From: Porphyra umbilicalis | Lineage: Eukaryota > Rhodophyta > Bangiophyceae > Bangiales > Bangiaceae | Direction of reading: 5' to 3' | Assembly (NCBI GenBank): GCA_002049455.2 | Contig: KV918873.1 | Location: 156,344-220,343, forward strand | Length of the DNA stretch: 64,000 nt | Part shown: positions 41,041-52,510 of the stretch, piece by piece | Numbering within the stretch: the first letter of the stretch is position 1 | Layout: each line of letters begins with the position of its first letter | Program-made: the position numbers and the translations under genes | Notes under the pieces: generated by a model | What the model saw: only the letters and a program-made list of their open reading frames with translations | What the model was told of the DNA's origin: nothing | The model's database searches: none

Positions 41041-43137
41041 GGTCGGGCCTCGGGCGGCAGCCGGCGTCTACCTTGCGATGGTCCCACCGGTCGTGGTGGT
41101 GGGGGCGGGCAGCAGCACTCGCAGCGGCAGTGGTCGAGGTGGGGGCCGACCGCCGCCACCCACTGCACCACGCGTCGGTGTTGACGGCTCCGCTGGTCTC
41201 TTCGCCTCTTGGTCTTGTCCTCGCGTGTCATGCGGGTCATGCTGGTCACAGAGGGCAGCGGCGGCCGCCCTTTTGTAGGGAATCGGCGTCCCCAGACGGC
41301 CGCCGGCAGTGCGAGCCGGCGGCGAGCACTGCCCGCAACGAGCGTCCACAAAGGTGGCGACCGCCCGCACAGGGCATTGAGGGAGAAAGCGCGGGCAATC
41401 GCCGCTCAAAGGCCACCCTGCAGCGGCTATCGGCTAGATGGCGCCCTCCAGAAACCTGGCGGCGGCCGCCGGCGGTGGAAGCCGGCGGCCAGCCCTGCCT
41501 GCAGCCACCGTCACACAGGGTACCGAGGGAGAAGGCGCCAGGACCCCAAGAGGACGAGACGAAAAGCGCGCGCACTGCCCAGAGCGCACGAGCACCACCT
41601 GCAGGAGGTTGCAGGGGGCACCTCGCCGGCAGCGGCCACTAACACCACCAGAACCGAAAGGGGGCCGAGCAAAAAAAGCGCGCGCAAGACGACGGGCCCA
41701 AACGCCACGAGGGACGCGCAGGCGAGAGCGACGCCAGCAACGATCGGTGGTGGGCGGCAAGCAGGAGGGGGAACGGTTGCGAGTCCACGCACGAGCGCCC
41801 GTGGCGGAGCGCCCGGCGCGGGCAACCAGTCACCCCACGCGCACCACAGCAGCCCAAACCACAGCGCGTGCGGGTCCCCGAAGCAGACAGCCCGACCTCG
41901 TGCGAGGCAAGACAAGGCAGAGCGATGATGCTCGGCACGGCGGACAAAGGCTCGCGGGGCCCGACAGCAGCCTGCGGCTCTCTAGCCAGCTGGCTCGTGC
42001 GGCCGACGCGAAGCGGCTGCGTGCGTCACGCCCCCCGCCGATCCTGCCGCGACAGCCACACGTCCGCCCAACGAAGTGCATCACAGCCGTGCCGTGGCTC
42101 AGTTTTGCGGCTCAGTTTCGCAGCTGACACCAGCGAAAAGATGCCTGCGGCACCGCCTCACTCAGGAACGTTGCCGGGCCCGGCCAGCAAGGCCGGGCGA
42201 ACGATACGTCGGGACAGACAATGCACGGTCAGCTGCTGGCCCGCATATCATTGGCGGACAGAACGAGCCGCCACAGGCCACCATCGGCGTAGAAAGGTTG
42301 CCTCTGATGGCTGGTCCAACCATTTCATTGGCTGCTCTGCTCGCTATATTTGACGCGCTGTTAACTGACCTGCGCAGGCTCCTGCCCACCCTCTGTTCTG
42401 GTCACTAGTCAAGTTTATCACGTCATCGGTGGCTCATTCCACATCGTTTGTTCGCGTTGTGCACCGCAAGATGACGTCCGACCGCGCTTCGTCAGATTGT
42501 TCCTCCCAGTTCTGTTGCCTTCCAGGCCGGCGAGACTCGTCGAATGTCGGATCTCGAGTATCCTCGGCACCACTTCAACTCGAAAGCACCACTCAGTGGC
42601 TGCCATACCCCGCCGTGATGCTGCCTGCCGGAGAGCCCATGGCCACGCCGACACAGGGCCACACACGACAAGGGCCCGTGGCCTTGACACTAGTGCTCAG
42701 ACCTCCTGACAACCTCTCTCGCAGGCGGCAGTCGCCACGCGTCGACGCCACAGAGGAGACGTAGCAGAGTACTGCGTGCTGCTGGCGTGTCATTCGGGCT
42801 CTCATGTCTGATTGGGTGAAGGGCCCTCACGAGGCTACTCGGTGGCAGCCTGCAGTGCTGCCATGTGTCACATGATCGACGTTTATCGAGACGATCGCCC
42901 ATTTTGCGTCATATATCTGCTTCGTGTCTGCGTCGTGTCACACGATCGCCATTTTCAATCAGTCTGTGCGCCGCAATCTGTGGCGGATCACGGCGATCTT
43001 GCCTCACAGACTCCGTCGCACCTATACTCCATTGGAATGGGCCACCGGTCTCCCAACGGTAAACGGGACTATCGACGAGATAGTAGCCTGCTGACAAATA
43101 ACTCTATTGCACATATCATCCATTTCGGGCCCCCCCG
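41041..43137. other. Gene-free stretch
   Basis: 41280-41560 shows a degenerate duplication of ~160 bp (shared GAGGGAGAA and CCGGCGGC words). 41440-42130 is open on the plus strand and 41915-41511 on the minus strand, both without recognisable features; the hydrophobic minus frame is probably the antisense of GC-rich sequence. 42400-43130 has no gene. Confidence 0.4.
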
Positions 43138-45481
43138 TTAGGGGACCTCTGAGAGGGTGCCACGTCGCATGCCCAATTGAGATTTTAACAATATAGTCCC
43201 GACATTGGTGGCTTTGCTCTCACCGGCTCCCGTCGCTGTCAGGCGCACCGCCCAGCAGGCGTCGCCCCCCCCCCCCCCCCCCCCCCCCCCCCGCACGAGC
43301 CGCCGCTCCGGCGCGCAGTGCGAGTACCACCGCGACAGGCGGGTGCAGGCATAGCCGCCAGAGCAGCGCGGGGCCCCCCCCCCGGCTGCGGCGGCGTATC
43401 CAACGCCGCCGCAGCGCGCCCACGGCGGTAGCTCTGCTGCCGCGGGCGCCGGCGCCCGGCACTGGGAGTAGTAGGAGTTGAGGGGCGTGCACACCAACGG
43501 CGCCGCGCAGGGGGGAGCACACGGGTGGGAGAGCCCGCCGCAGGGCTCGTAGAGGCGGCGGCGGCCTTCGCCGCCGCTGCCGCCGGGCGCCGCTGACGGC
43601 GACGGCGTCGGCGTCGACGGCGCCGGCGACGGCGGCGACGGCGACGGCGTTAGCGGCGACGGCGCCGCCGTCACTGCCGCTGGTGGCGACGGCGACGGCG
43701 TCGGGGGCGCCCCCCCGCCCCCCCACGGGCGTGCACGTTCCCTTGAACGACACGCCCGCCGCCGCCGCTGCCGCTGGCGGCGGCCCGCCCGGAAAGGTGC
43801 ACGCCAGGCCCGCTGCGCAAGGCGACGGCGGCAGCGCCGCGCAGGTGACGTCGCAGCACTCTGCCCCCGCCGCGCCCGGCGACGCGGCGGGAAAGACGGC
43901 GGCGAGCCCGGGGGCGTCAAAGGTCACCCGCCACAGGTCAGCGCGGGTGTCTTGCGGGCCCACCGCGTTGACGGCGCCGCCGTAATAGTAGCCCGCAACG
44001 GCCCTGCCGCCGGCGCCCCCACCACCCGGCAGCGGCACCAGCCCGCCGCCGGTGAGGGCGTCGTAGCGGCGGCCCGGCCGCGCCGCCCGCCCCGCCGTCA
44101 CAGCCGGGGCACCGCCTTCAATGTTGGCGCCGCCGCCGCCCACGTCCCGCCGCTCGGCGGCCACGTGCCCCGACGGCGGCGCCCCCGCCGCCTTCGGGGG
44201 GGCGTCATAGGCCAGGAAGCGGTCTACGTTGGCCAGCGCCCCCGCGGCAGAGGTGCCGCCAGCCGGCCCCACCGCCAAGCCCGGGGTGGCAGCGTCGAGG
44301 CGCGCGCTCGCCACCCCCGCCCGCGGCACGGAGCCGGGGAAGTAGGTGATCGCGTACCGGTCGGTCGCCCACGTCGCGTCCCTACCGTCGGGGACACCTT
44401 CTGGGCCAGCGGGCGTCAGGGACGTCCACGTCCCCGCCGCCACGTCGAGGCGCCACGCCCCCTCGCCGGTAGTGTCGGAGCGGCCCACCCACTGGGAGAG
44501 GAGCACCACCAGCCCTGTGGGGGTGGCCAGCGTGCGGAGGGACGTGACGCGGCCGAGCGTCGGCCCGCCAGGCTGCTCCGACGCTGCCGCCGCCACCACT
44601 GTCCACGCGTCAGCGGCCAGGCGGTAAGCCCACACCTCCAGGTCGTCCATGACGGGGCCGTTGAAGAGGCCGCCGCGCGCATACGGCGCGACGCGCACCA
44701 GGTAGACAGTGTCGTCGGCCGGGGCGTAGACGAGGCTCGCCAGCTCCCCAAATGTGGCCTCGCCAATGGCGCAGGGGCCCGCCGCAGCGCGCGCCGTCCG
44801 CTCCGCCCCGGCGGGCACGGCGGCCACGGCGCAGGCAGCCTCGTCGGGGGGGGAGCCCCACGGCCCGCCCTCGTCCCCGCCCAGCCACGCCCAGCTCCCC
44901 GTCGCGGCCGTGTACTCCCACAGCGCCGACGAGCGGCGGCCGAAGCGGTAGCCGCCGCCATACATCCACAGCCGCCCGCCGCCCACGTCCACCGCCGTCC
45001 GCGGGCCGGTCGGCCCGTCGGGCAGCACCGACGTGTTGCCCCGCCCGCCGCGGACGCCGCGGAGGTCTTGATAATAGCCATTGTCACCGATGCCGCCAGC
45101 GGTAAGGCGCGTCCAGGCGCCCGCCGGCGGGCCGCCGCCGACGACAGCGTCGGTCCACCGCCAAAAGACCGTGTCAGCGCCCGTCTCGCTGACGAGGAGG
45201 TAAAAGCCGGTGCGCACCGTCCACGCCGTCATATATGAGCTCGACGGGGGGGGGACCCCGGCGGGGGAGGCGCCGCCGCCGCCGCCGCCGCCGCCGGCCT
45301 CGGGGGGGTTCCCCGCGGGGCTGCCCGCCAGGAGGGACCAGCGCCAGCGTGCCGCCGCCGCCGCTGCAGGTGCGTCAGCAGCGGCAGCGCCGCCGGCAGC
45401 GGCGGCAGCGGCGGCGGCGACAGCGGCGACAGCGGCAGCGACGGCGGTGGCGGCTGCATGGCGCAGCGCGTACCCGCCCAT
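43138..45481 (-). CDS. Secreted Kelch-type beta-propeller with fungal-type CBM1 modules (one frameshift)
   Basis: The start at 45481 gives an Ala/Val-rich signal peptide (MGGYALRHAAATAVAAAVAA); an in-frame ATG at 45721 would place this hydrophobic segment internally. Kelch/galactose-oxidase-like repeats follow, with RLWMYGGGYRFG, LEVWAYRLAADAW, AWRLDVAAGTW and AVAGYYYGGAVNA. A Cys-rich segment (ECCDVTCAALPP...FKGTC) comes next, then a frame change in C-runs near 43711-43731. In the second frame a Pro/Ser/Thr linker leads to two CBM1 modules: YEPCGGLSHPC...NSYYSQC and WARCGGVGYA...SRWYSHC. CBM1 binds crystalline polysaccharide, and a red-algal Porphyra protein made of CBM1 repeats is known. 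The protein is probably an extracellular wall-binding or sugar-acting protein; no catalytic residues were assigned. The C28 tract at 43265-43292 follows the last module. Both halves look constrained, so the shift is likely a sequence error. Confidence 0.75.
43265..43292. repeat. C28 homopolymer
   Basis: Twenty-eight C on the plus strand, coding poly-Gly just after the second CBM1 module. Confidence 0.9.
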
Positions 45482-46310
45482 GGCGGTGGCAGGGGCGGCC
45501 GTGGCGGGGGCCACCGCGGGGGGGATGACGGCAGCGAGGCGGGGTGAGGGGGACAGCGGGGGGACGACGCAGCAGGCTGACGCGTGGGCGGGAAAACCGC
45601 GCGGCGACGGGCGGCATCGTCGGCCGGGGCGCGGGGCTGTGAAGACGCGGTCGCCCCCTCGTCGGCGGCAGCCCACTGCCACGGGCGGGCGGCGGCCCCC
45701 GCTCGCGGTGGCTGCATCCACCGCGGCAGCGGCGCGCCCGCCGGTTGGCCTGTCGGCTCGCGGCGCACCCGCCAGCTGGTGGAAAAGGAGAGGGGAGGCA
45801 CGCGGCGCGGGCGGGCGGGGCGCGCAGCCGCCTCAGCCCGCTGTCAGGCGCTAGGACACTACATTGAACAGCTGCTTATCGCGGTGGCGTGCCAGGCGAC
45901 GGCTACTGTAATAATAGCCTTGAAGTGTCAGTCGCTGTGCGGGGTTAACAAAGGGCCGGCGGCAAGGTGGGGGCACCCTACTAGCTAGGGGGGGTTCATC
46001 TCAGCCAGAGGGGTCCCGGGACCCAGAAGGGTCCTGGCGGTCTTAGGGACTGTAAGCCAGTCTTGCCCGAATCTGACCGCGGAGGGTACAGGTCAGCCGG
46101 TCAAATTTCTATGAGAGACATGGACGTGATTGCCAAGTCATCCGCGACAAGATTCGCTCCAAAGCCCCACGTGGTCAGACACAGAATGGAGAACAGTCCC
46201 GTGTCACTCACAATCGTTACACATTTCTCGTCGTCTCCACATTTCTCGTCGTCTCCCCTCTCGTCTCCCCCATCGCATCTGTTCAACCGGCACAGCGGTA
46301 CGCGCCCGCC
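45482..46310. other. Upstream region of the Kelch gene and spacer
   Basis: 45482-45721 is a possible N-terminal extension. 45850-46060 is non-coding with GGGTCC/GGACCC words. Nothing else is recognised. Confidence 0.4.
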
Positions 46311-47722
46311 ATGGCGCGCGTCTCGCAGCGGCAGCGATCTATACGCCGAGCGACTCGTCAGGTGCGCATCTTCACGCTCCTGGTCAGCCTGGAGGTGTCT
46401 GACTCGTGCGATCTTGACGCCATCGACGGACAGAGTGAGGAGGATGTCTCATTTTCTGTTTTGCTGCTGTTGCTGGAGCGGAGCAGGCTGCGCACTTTGA
46501 TTGCAAACAGGTACTTGCACATGAGTCGTGGCTTTGTCCCAAAGAGCGCGGAGTGGGGCATGTATTTTTTGGATGCACTGCCAGAGCACCGGTGGCGTAG
46601 TGTCTTGCGCATGGGCCGTAGTACATATAATCTACTGACCAGCCTGCTTGACGAGTACCTTAATGATTCTTGTGCGCATGGAGGGAAGCCTATCTCGACG
46701 GATCGTGTGCAGAAGATTGCGCTTTTTCGGTTGGGGCACTATGGCAATTCTGCAAGTACGTTAGATGACGTGATGGCATGAGAAGCGGCAAACTACAAGC
46801 GGAGAAGCAGAGGTCTGCCATTCAAGGCCAGAGCTGACGCAATCGCTCCATTCTTGATTTTTTTCTTTTTTTTCTTTTTTCTTCTTTTTTTCCATTGCAC
46901 ACAGGTGTGAACGCTGTCGCCAACATCTTTGGTGTGAGTGCAGGGTCAGTCAGCAACTGCACCAAACGCTTCATAGCGGCGGTCAACAAGCTATCAGACA
47001 GGTACATTGTATGGCCATCCGAGAGCAAGAGGGCAGAGCTTGCCGTGTTCGCATGGGAGAGGTTTGGGTGACGGGGGTGCATTGGATCAGTTGACGGCTC
47101 CCAGGTGCCCCTAGCGTACGCGCCGCGCGTGCAACCATGGACTTGGTGGAACCGCCATGACCGCTATAGTATTCATATACTGGTGGTGAGTGATCATAAC
47201 CGCAATATCATCGCTGTGACGCTTGGTTTTTCAGGTTCGGCGTCCGACGCCATGGTACAACAGCAAGCGGATTGGGCACGCTTTCCAGGTGAGCATTTTT
47301 CTCTTTGCGAGATGTTGCTTGGAGACAAGGGAATGCACTAAATGGACAGGGTGGTGGGTCCTTACATCGGACAACGCGGGCAAACCACGACTAGTAAGAA
47401 CTTTGCCTGGCAACTCGCTCGCCTTCGTGTCATTTCTGAGCACACGTTTGGCATTGTGAAGGGGCGCTGGGCGAGCTTGAAAGAGCTGCGTCTTCCTATA
47501 GGGTCTCAGGAGGACTTTCTGGCGGCCCTGGAGTGGATAATGGCATGCTGTGTGCTCCACAATGTTTGCAACTCTGTGAATGACGGGGGTGTCGAGCCTA
47601 GTACGACCCTGGACGCGGCCCAGGAGCCACTACCGGCTCACCCGAGTGCCGAGGCAACTCGTTCGCGAGTCAAGCGGGATGTAATTGCTTTCATGAAGGC
47701 CATTGGCGTGCACAAGTACTGA
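46311..47722 (+). pseudogene. Second Harbinger transposase, spliced, two in-frame stops
   Basis: Exon 1 (46311-46755) gives the N-terminal domain with FVPKSAEWGMYFLDALPEHRW. After the intron (46756-46904), exon 2 begins with an HTH (VNAVANIFGVSAGSVSNCTKRF) and continues through DDE landmarks: first Asp in CIGSVDGSQVP, second in GFSGSASDAM, LLGDKGMH, and the final Glu in RVISEHTFGIVKGRWASL. The C-terminus has WIMACCVLHNVCN, a family hallmark. TGA at 47069-47071 and TAA at 47339-47341 lie in the same frame and break the protein. With them ignored it is ~420 codons, normal for the family. It is a different lineage from the 31746 transposase (spliced, no Gly tail). It converges on the coiled-coil gene only 208 bp away, the same layout as the first pair. 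Confidence 0.8.
46756..46904 (+). other. Spliceosomal intron (149 bp)
   Basis: A GTACGT donor and a CACACAG acceptor, with a nearly pure pyrimidine tract of ~45 bases before the acceptor. Removing it joins the transposase N-terminus to its HTH in frame; without splicing a stop follows soon after the donor. Confidence 0.8.
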
Positions 47723-47930
47723 GACCGGGATCAAAACCCGCGTATCTTTTGCATCCGTTGCGCCTTGAGCCCTCCTTCGCCGAGCAAAGGCCCGAGCGCA
47801 TGCATGCCCAACAACACAGCGACCGCATCCTTTGTCCAAGGCTCGAAGCATGAAACAAAACAATGACAGAGCGCCACACGCACACCACCTTCTACCAGCT
47901 CCCACGTAATACTTACTTCCCACCGCAAGC

Positions 47931-49820
47931 CTAAACAGGTGGGTCCTCATCCCCCCCGCTGCCGACGGTTGAACCCACGTGCGCACGCCCTGCCCCATAC
48001 TTGCTCGCCGCGGCGCTGCCCCCACCCGCCGGGCTGGCCCCACCCCGCTCCACACCGCCACCACTCACCGCGCTCCCCGCGTCTGCCGCGCTTCCCCCGC
48101 ACCCAGCCGTCGAGGTTCTCACCCCCGTTGCCGTACCCGCCGAAGACAACTCCCCAGTCACCGGCATCGACGCAATGTGTTGCAGAATAGAGGCGTCCCT
48201 CGTCTGAAAGAACAGCTCCTGCAGGACCCTCAGCTTCTCGAGGGACACCGAGCTCTGTGCCGCCTCTAGGGCGGCCGCGGCGTGCTGCTCGGCCGCGTGC
48301 GCGCGCCTCTCCGCCTCGCGGCTCTCGTGCTTCTCACGCATGACGTCCAGCTTGTACTGGCGCGTGGCAGCAGCGAGGGTTGCCTCCTCCGCGCGTGCCG
48401 CAGCATTGGCTTGCAGCTCCAACGTCTGCTTGACAACATCCGCCTGCGCTGCCCGCGCGCTCGCCGACGAGCGCGTGCTCTCAATGATCGCCATCATCGC
48501 GCCGTCGTCACCCAGCACCGCCCGCCCGTCCTCGTCGGCACTGAGGGACCGGCGCGACCGACCGCTCGCTCCCCCGCGCTGAGCGGGCGGCAACGCCGTC
48601 GGCGAGAGACCAGGCGCCCGGCGTGCCGTACGAGAACGGACACAAGGAGGCAACACGCCACCATCGCAATCGGAGCTTGAGGAGGAGCTAGGGGTGCCAC
48701 TTTTACCACCAATACTTGCCTCGCTGTCCGAGTCGGAGTGGTTATTGGTGGCCTTGGACTTGCCCGCGCCGTCTGTCGTACCCGCGCCCTTGGTCGTGCT
48801 ACCGTCGACGACCGCGATGCGGCTGGCCGCGCGGCCGTATGTCATCGGCGTCGTCTTGCAAGTACCGCTGGTGCGCGCGAGGATATTCTTGGCAGTCTCC
48901 ACCAGCTTTGCCATCTCGTCGGCGGTCATCCTCCAGTCGGCCGCCTTCTTGGAGTCCTTGCTGCTCTCGGCCACGGAGATATCCTGTGGGCTCAACCCTG
49001 TGGAGTGTTCTTTGATCTTGGTATGGTCCGACATATAAGCACGCACTGTGTCCATCAGGTAGTGGACTGCGTCATACTTGAGGGGCTTCAGGGAGTTGTT
49101 CTTCTTCGAGGCCAACCGCTTGACAACCCACGCCGCTGCGTTAGGCAGCGACAGCTGCTTGCTGGCACCGTCCTTGCTTAACTGAGCCGCAATGAATTTA
49201 GCCCACCACTTGAGCACCAACAAGCGGTACTTGGCCGCCCAAACGCCTCGGTCCTTCAACTCGTCATCTCCGTCGGCGGCCATCGTAGTGGCCGAGCTTT
49301 TGCGTTTCTTGCGGGTGGGTGCCACTTGTTTCGCCTTGCCGGACTTTCGGCGCTTGCGTGCACGCGCTTCGCGAGCAGGCAAATCACTCGAGGAGGAGAT
49401 GTCAAACGCGGACGCCGACCGTAGCCCGTCGTCGGAATCGTCGACAACATCGATCGATTGTTGGCACGGGCCCGAAGGGCGCACCGCCGCCGGCTTTGGG
49501 GACCCCCCGACGCCTGCCCGGTACAACAGGGCTCCGCCCGAGGGCATGCCGTCGTCCGGCAGGCTGGTCCGCACAAAGGATAGCGCCCGAGAGGGATTCT
49601 CGACGGGGTTGGCATGGTTGACCCCCGCCGGCGCCGGGCGGTCGGGCGATACAGCACCGCCGTTGTACAGCCGGTGCTCAGCCCGGTGGTCGGTAGAGGG
49701 GCGTCTAGGAGCCAGGACGCTGGCAGCCCCTCGCTCAGGACGCTGCAGGTAGAGCGGGCGGGGCGGGGCTGCGTAAGGCGGGCGGGTGGCGCCTGCGGGC
49801 GTGGCGACAGACTGCGCCAC
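47931..49820 (-). CDS. Coiled-coil nuclear-type protein, probable Harbinger partner
   Basis: 629 codons, open. The first ~170 residues are low-complexity with basic clusters (RARKRRKSGK, TRKKRKS). A conserved-looking core follows (~205-330): WAAKYRLLVLKWWAKFIAAQL, AAAWVVKRLASKKN, YDAVHYLMDTVRAYM and WRMTADEMAKLVETAKNIL, which looks like a DNA-binding helical domain. Residues ~440-555 form a charged coiled coil (QYKLDVMREKHESREAERRAH and following). A Gly/Ser-rich end closes the protein. The layout (basic N-part, helical core, coiled coil) matches the non-catalytic proteins paired with Harbinger transposases, and the broken transposase ends 208 bp away on the opposite strand. No damage is visible, in contrast to its neighbour. 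A classical Myb repeat is not obvious. Confidence 0.55.
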   Translation of the reverse strand: MAQSVATPAGATRPPYAAPPRPLYLQRPERGAASVLAPRRPSTDHRAEHRLYNGGAVSPDRPAPAGVNHANPVENPSRALSFVRTSLPDDGMPSGGALLYRAGVGGSPKPAAVRPSGPCQQSIDVVDDSDDGLRSASAFDISSSSDLPAREARARKRRKSGKAKQVAPTRKKRKSSATTMAADGDDELKDRGVWAAKYRLLVLKWWAKFIAAQLSKDGASKQLSLPNAAAWVVKRLASKKNNSLKPLKYDAVHYLMDTVRAYMSDHTKIKEHSTGLSPQDISVAESSKDSKKAADWRMTADEMAKLVETAKNILARTSGTCKTTPMTYGRAASRIAVVDGSTTKGAGTTDGAGKSKATNNHSDSDSEASIGGKSGTPSSSSSSDCDGGVLPPCVRSRTARRAPGLSPTALPPAQRGGASGRSRRSLSADEDGRAVLGDDGAMMAIIESTRSSASARAAQADVVKQTLELQANAAARAEEATLAAATRQYKLDVMREKHESREAERRAHAAEQHAAAALEAAQSSVSLEKLRVLQELFFQTRDASILQHIASMPVTGELSSAGTATGVRTSTAGCGGSAADAGSAVSGGGVERGGASPAGGGSAAASKYGAGRAHVGSTVGSGGDEDPPV

Positions 49821-50497
49821 TGCCTACGCCGGTGCTTGGGGGGGCTGCCCCCCAGCCGCCACATCGGCGATCGACAGGCGAGCAGACATGGGTTGGAGGT
49901 GCCCAAACCTGTTGGGCATGATTGCAATGCTTTATCTGCAATGAGCACACAACCATGCGGCAGACACAGGAAAACAAGAAGACACAGCAACACGCGAGCA
50001 GTGGAGTACGGGCCAATGTCAGACCAATGCCATCGACATCACGTCTCGCCACCACGCCCCCGACCAGCGTGTGCCTATGACACTCAATAAAAACAGGCAG
50101 CACGGACAGAGAACCGCGACGCACCTCATAGACACAAGCTCATCTAAAAGCCGGGAGGCTCAGCTCGCGCTCACTCGGTCGCGCAGCCCTAGTCGTGCTG
50201 GCCAGCGAAGTTGAGAACGCGCGGTGATGGGGCACTCGAGGAGTGTCAGGTCCGCGGTGACGAGGTGGTGGTTGCGTACCGGAGGCGTCGAGGTAGCGTA
50301 GAGGTGGCGCCGATGTGGCGTGGCGGTGACCTGGCGAAAGGAGGGCAGATGCGCTACCAGCTTCCCGGGATCGAGCTGTATTAATAGTGCGAAGCGCGTG
50401 TTGGCCATGCCCTCTGCAAGACGATGCAATGGTGCGGGCGGCCCGTGGGAGCGTGCGTCAATGCCATGGCGCCCTCAGCCCCTCACCCCCCCCCCCC
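49821..50497. other. Gene-free stretch
   Basis: No supported gene; only short frames of compositional origin. Confidence 0.4.
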
Positions 50498-50735
50498 CAC
50501 AGCCTGCTGTCGCGGCGCTCATGGGCCCTGCCGCGCCAATCGGACTGTACCCCTCTGAATGGTGCTGTCGTGGGCGCAACCGCCCCTCCTCCCCCCCCCT
50601 CACAGCCTGCTGTCGCGGCGCCCACGGGCCCTGCCGCACCCATCGTACTGTCACCCTCTGAATGGTGCTGTCGAGGGCGCAACCGCCCCTCCCCCCCCCT
50701 ACCCACAGCCTGCTGTCACGGCGTTTCTGTGCGCA
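50498..50735. repeat. 103-bp tandem repeat, ~2.3 copies
   Basis: Units start at 50498, 50601 and 50704 with CACAGCCTGCTGTC and include CTCTGAATGGTGCTGTCG and a C-run at the end. The last unit is partial. Confidence 0.88.
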
Positions 50736-51352
50736 GTCGGCAGGCCGCGCAGGCATGTCGATTGTCTGGCAGCAACGCAGTAGCGAGAATGGATCAACGT
50801 ATCATGAGCGATACATAAATGTGTTTGGCTGGTCCACTCACAAGTGGGCTGACGTCATTCCACCGACGGCCAAGGAATGTTTCAAACTGCCGCGATGGAT
50901 GGAATCACCACGTTGCGCCACGTCTTCGGTCCTGACAGCATCGTCTGACTGACAACTCGCCCGATTCCCCAAGGGGTCCAGGAACAGCGACCCCTCCGGG
51001 TGAGGTGAACCAACCTTTAGTCAAGGGGGGTAATCGTAGGGTTGCCCAGAGTAGCCTTCTCTGGGCCACCCTGATCATGGAAGTAGCATACGCCCTGGGC
51101 AACCCCTGAGACAGCGATCATATATATCAATGTTTTGGCAGGTCCTGATGCTCGACACTCGGCCCGATCGGGGCGAGGTCGCAAGCTCGGCGGGGTCAGC
51201 TCCGACCATGAATGCTCGGGGGGATCTCTGATTCAGGCGATAAAACGGCCAGTCATGCCCTGGGTGTCGGCTGCCTGCATACCGCCACCGGCGAGCCCAC
51301 GAGCGGCCATGCCGCCGGCGCCGCCCCATCGGCGGCCCAGGCGGCTGACTCG
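50736..51352. other. Spacer with inverted GGGTTGCCCAG words
   Basis: At 51031-51112 the words GGGTTGCCCAGAG, CTCTGGGCCACC and CTGGGCAACCCC form partial palindromes. TATA-like sequence (CATATATATC) lies at 51119-51128, upstream of the weak gene at 51353. Confidence 0.4.
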
Positions 51353-52510
51353 ATGGCTGCGGCCGCTCGCAGCGCGGCCGAAAGGCACGAGGACGTGTCG
51401 CCGTCGGCGGCCGTTCCGACAGCAGAACGGGCGGGGAACGCCGCCGCCGCCGCGGCCGCCGCCGCCACCACCGCTGCCGCGGGCTACCAAACCACGCCGC
51501 GCGGCGCGCTTTCGGGGGGCGCCGCCCCGCCGGTGGGTGGGCGGGTGGCGGCTGCGGCGAGGACGCCGCCGCCGCCGTCATCGACGGCGAGGCGGAAGTG
51601 GGGGTCGGCGTCCACCCCGCGGGCGGCGCCCGCACAGTGGGGGCGCCGGGTGCCCTCGCTCTTCCCCGACGTGGCAGTACACCCCGGCGCCGACCGCCTG
51701 CTATCCCTGTGGGGCGTGGCCGCCGAACGGCTCGGGGTGCTCGGCGCGGCTGTGGCGGCGCTCCCGCCGCCGGGTGGGGGGGAGGTGCTCGCCCTTTCCT
51801 CGTCGCATGGTCTTTACGACGTGCCGCTGGCGGCGTTTCTGCTCTGCCACGCGGGCCACTGCCCGGCATTTGTAAGCGACGGGGGGGCGGCGGCGGCGGC
51901 GACGGCTGCGGTTGCCTCCGCGCTCGACCGCCTGCCGGCAGGTACGGTGGCGGCGGGGGTGCTGTCGCCGGCGGACCAACCCGCCCGCCATGTGCCGCCT
52001 GCGGGCAGGGTGAGAGAGGGGAGGGTGTTCCCCGCCACCCGCCGCCAGCGCGTGCCTTCGACTTGTCGGGCGGCGGCTCGGGCGCGGTCGTCGCCACGCT
52101 GTGTACATTCGCGCCCGGCGGGGTGCTGGTGCTCGCACCGCCCCGCGGGCGCGTCGCGCCGCCGTCTGGCAACCGAAAGCTGCCGGCAGCGCCGCTCCGC
52201 ACCAGTGGCCTGCACGTGGTAGTCATCCCCGCCGACGGCGGACAATTCGTCGCCGGCGTCGCGTCGGCCACTTTCTTGAGCGACACCGTGCCCGCGGCCG
52301 CCTTCTGCGTGCAGCAGGTGCCGCTAGCCGCCACGCCGCCAGTGCTGGCCGCCGCCGCGGTGTGCGACGGAGAGGAAGGGAGGGATCGTGCTCGTACCTT
52401 CCCCGCTGGGGGGCGGGGGCGCCCGCTCGGCCCACCCGCGGGCGTCGGGGGGGGCGGCCGCCGGCCGGGCGCCCGCTTCGGCGGCCGTGGCGGGCGCGTG
52501 CGCCTGCAAC
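51353..52510 (+). CDS. Unknown Ala-rich protein, frame change near 52010-52050
   Basis: I do not recognise this gene. The ATG at 51353 is chosen because the frame before it is less protein-like; an earlier ATG at 51212 is in frame. An Ala-rich N-terminus is followed by a well-balanced segment (SLFPDVAVHPGADRLLSLWGVAAERLGVL, LALSSSHGLYDVPLAAFLLCHAG). Near 52010 the frame becomes low-complexity, while another frame from ~52055 continues in similar style (RAFDLSGGGSGAVVATLCTF, GLHVVVIPADGGQFVAGVASATFL) to about 52510. A small intron is possible (GTGAGAG at 52009, CCAG at ~52046), but the phase is not certain; an indel would also explain it. No catalytic motif was found. Confidence 0.3.

Noticed and set aside
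41511-41915. Hydrophobic minus-strand frame that looks like a membrane protein
   Set aside because: It opposes a GC-rich open plus frame, lies beside a degenerate duplication and has no family motif; the hydrophobicity fits an antisense artefact.
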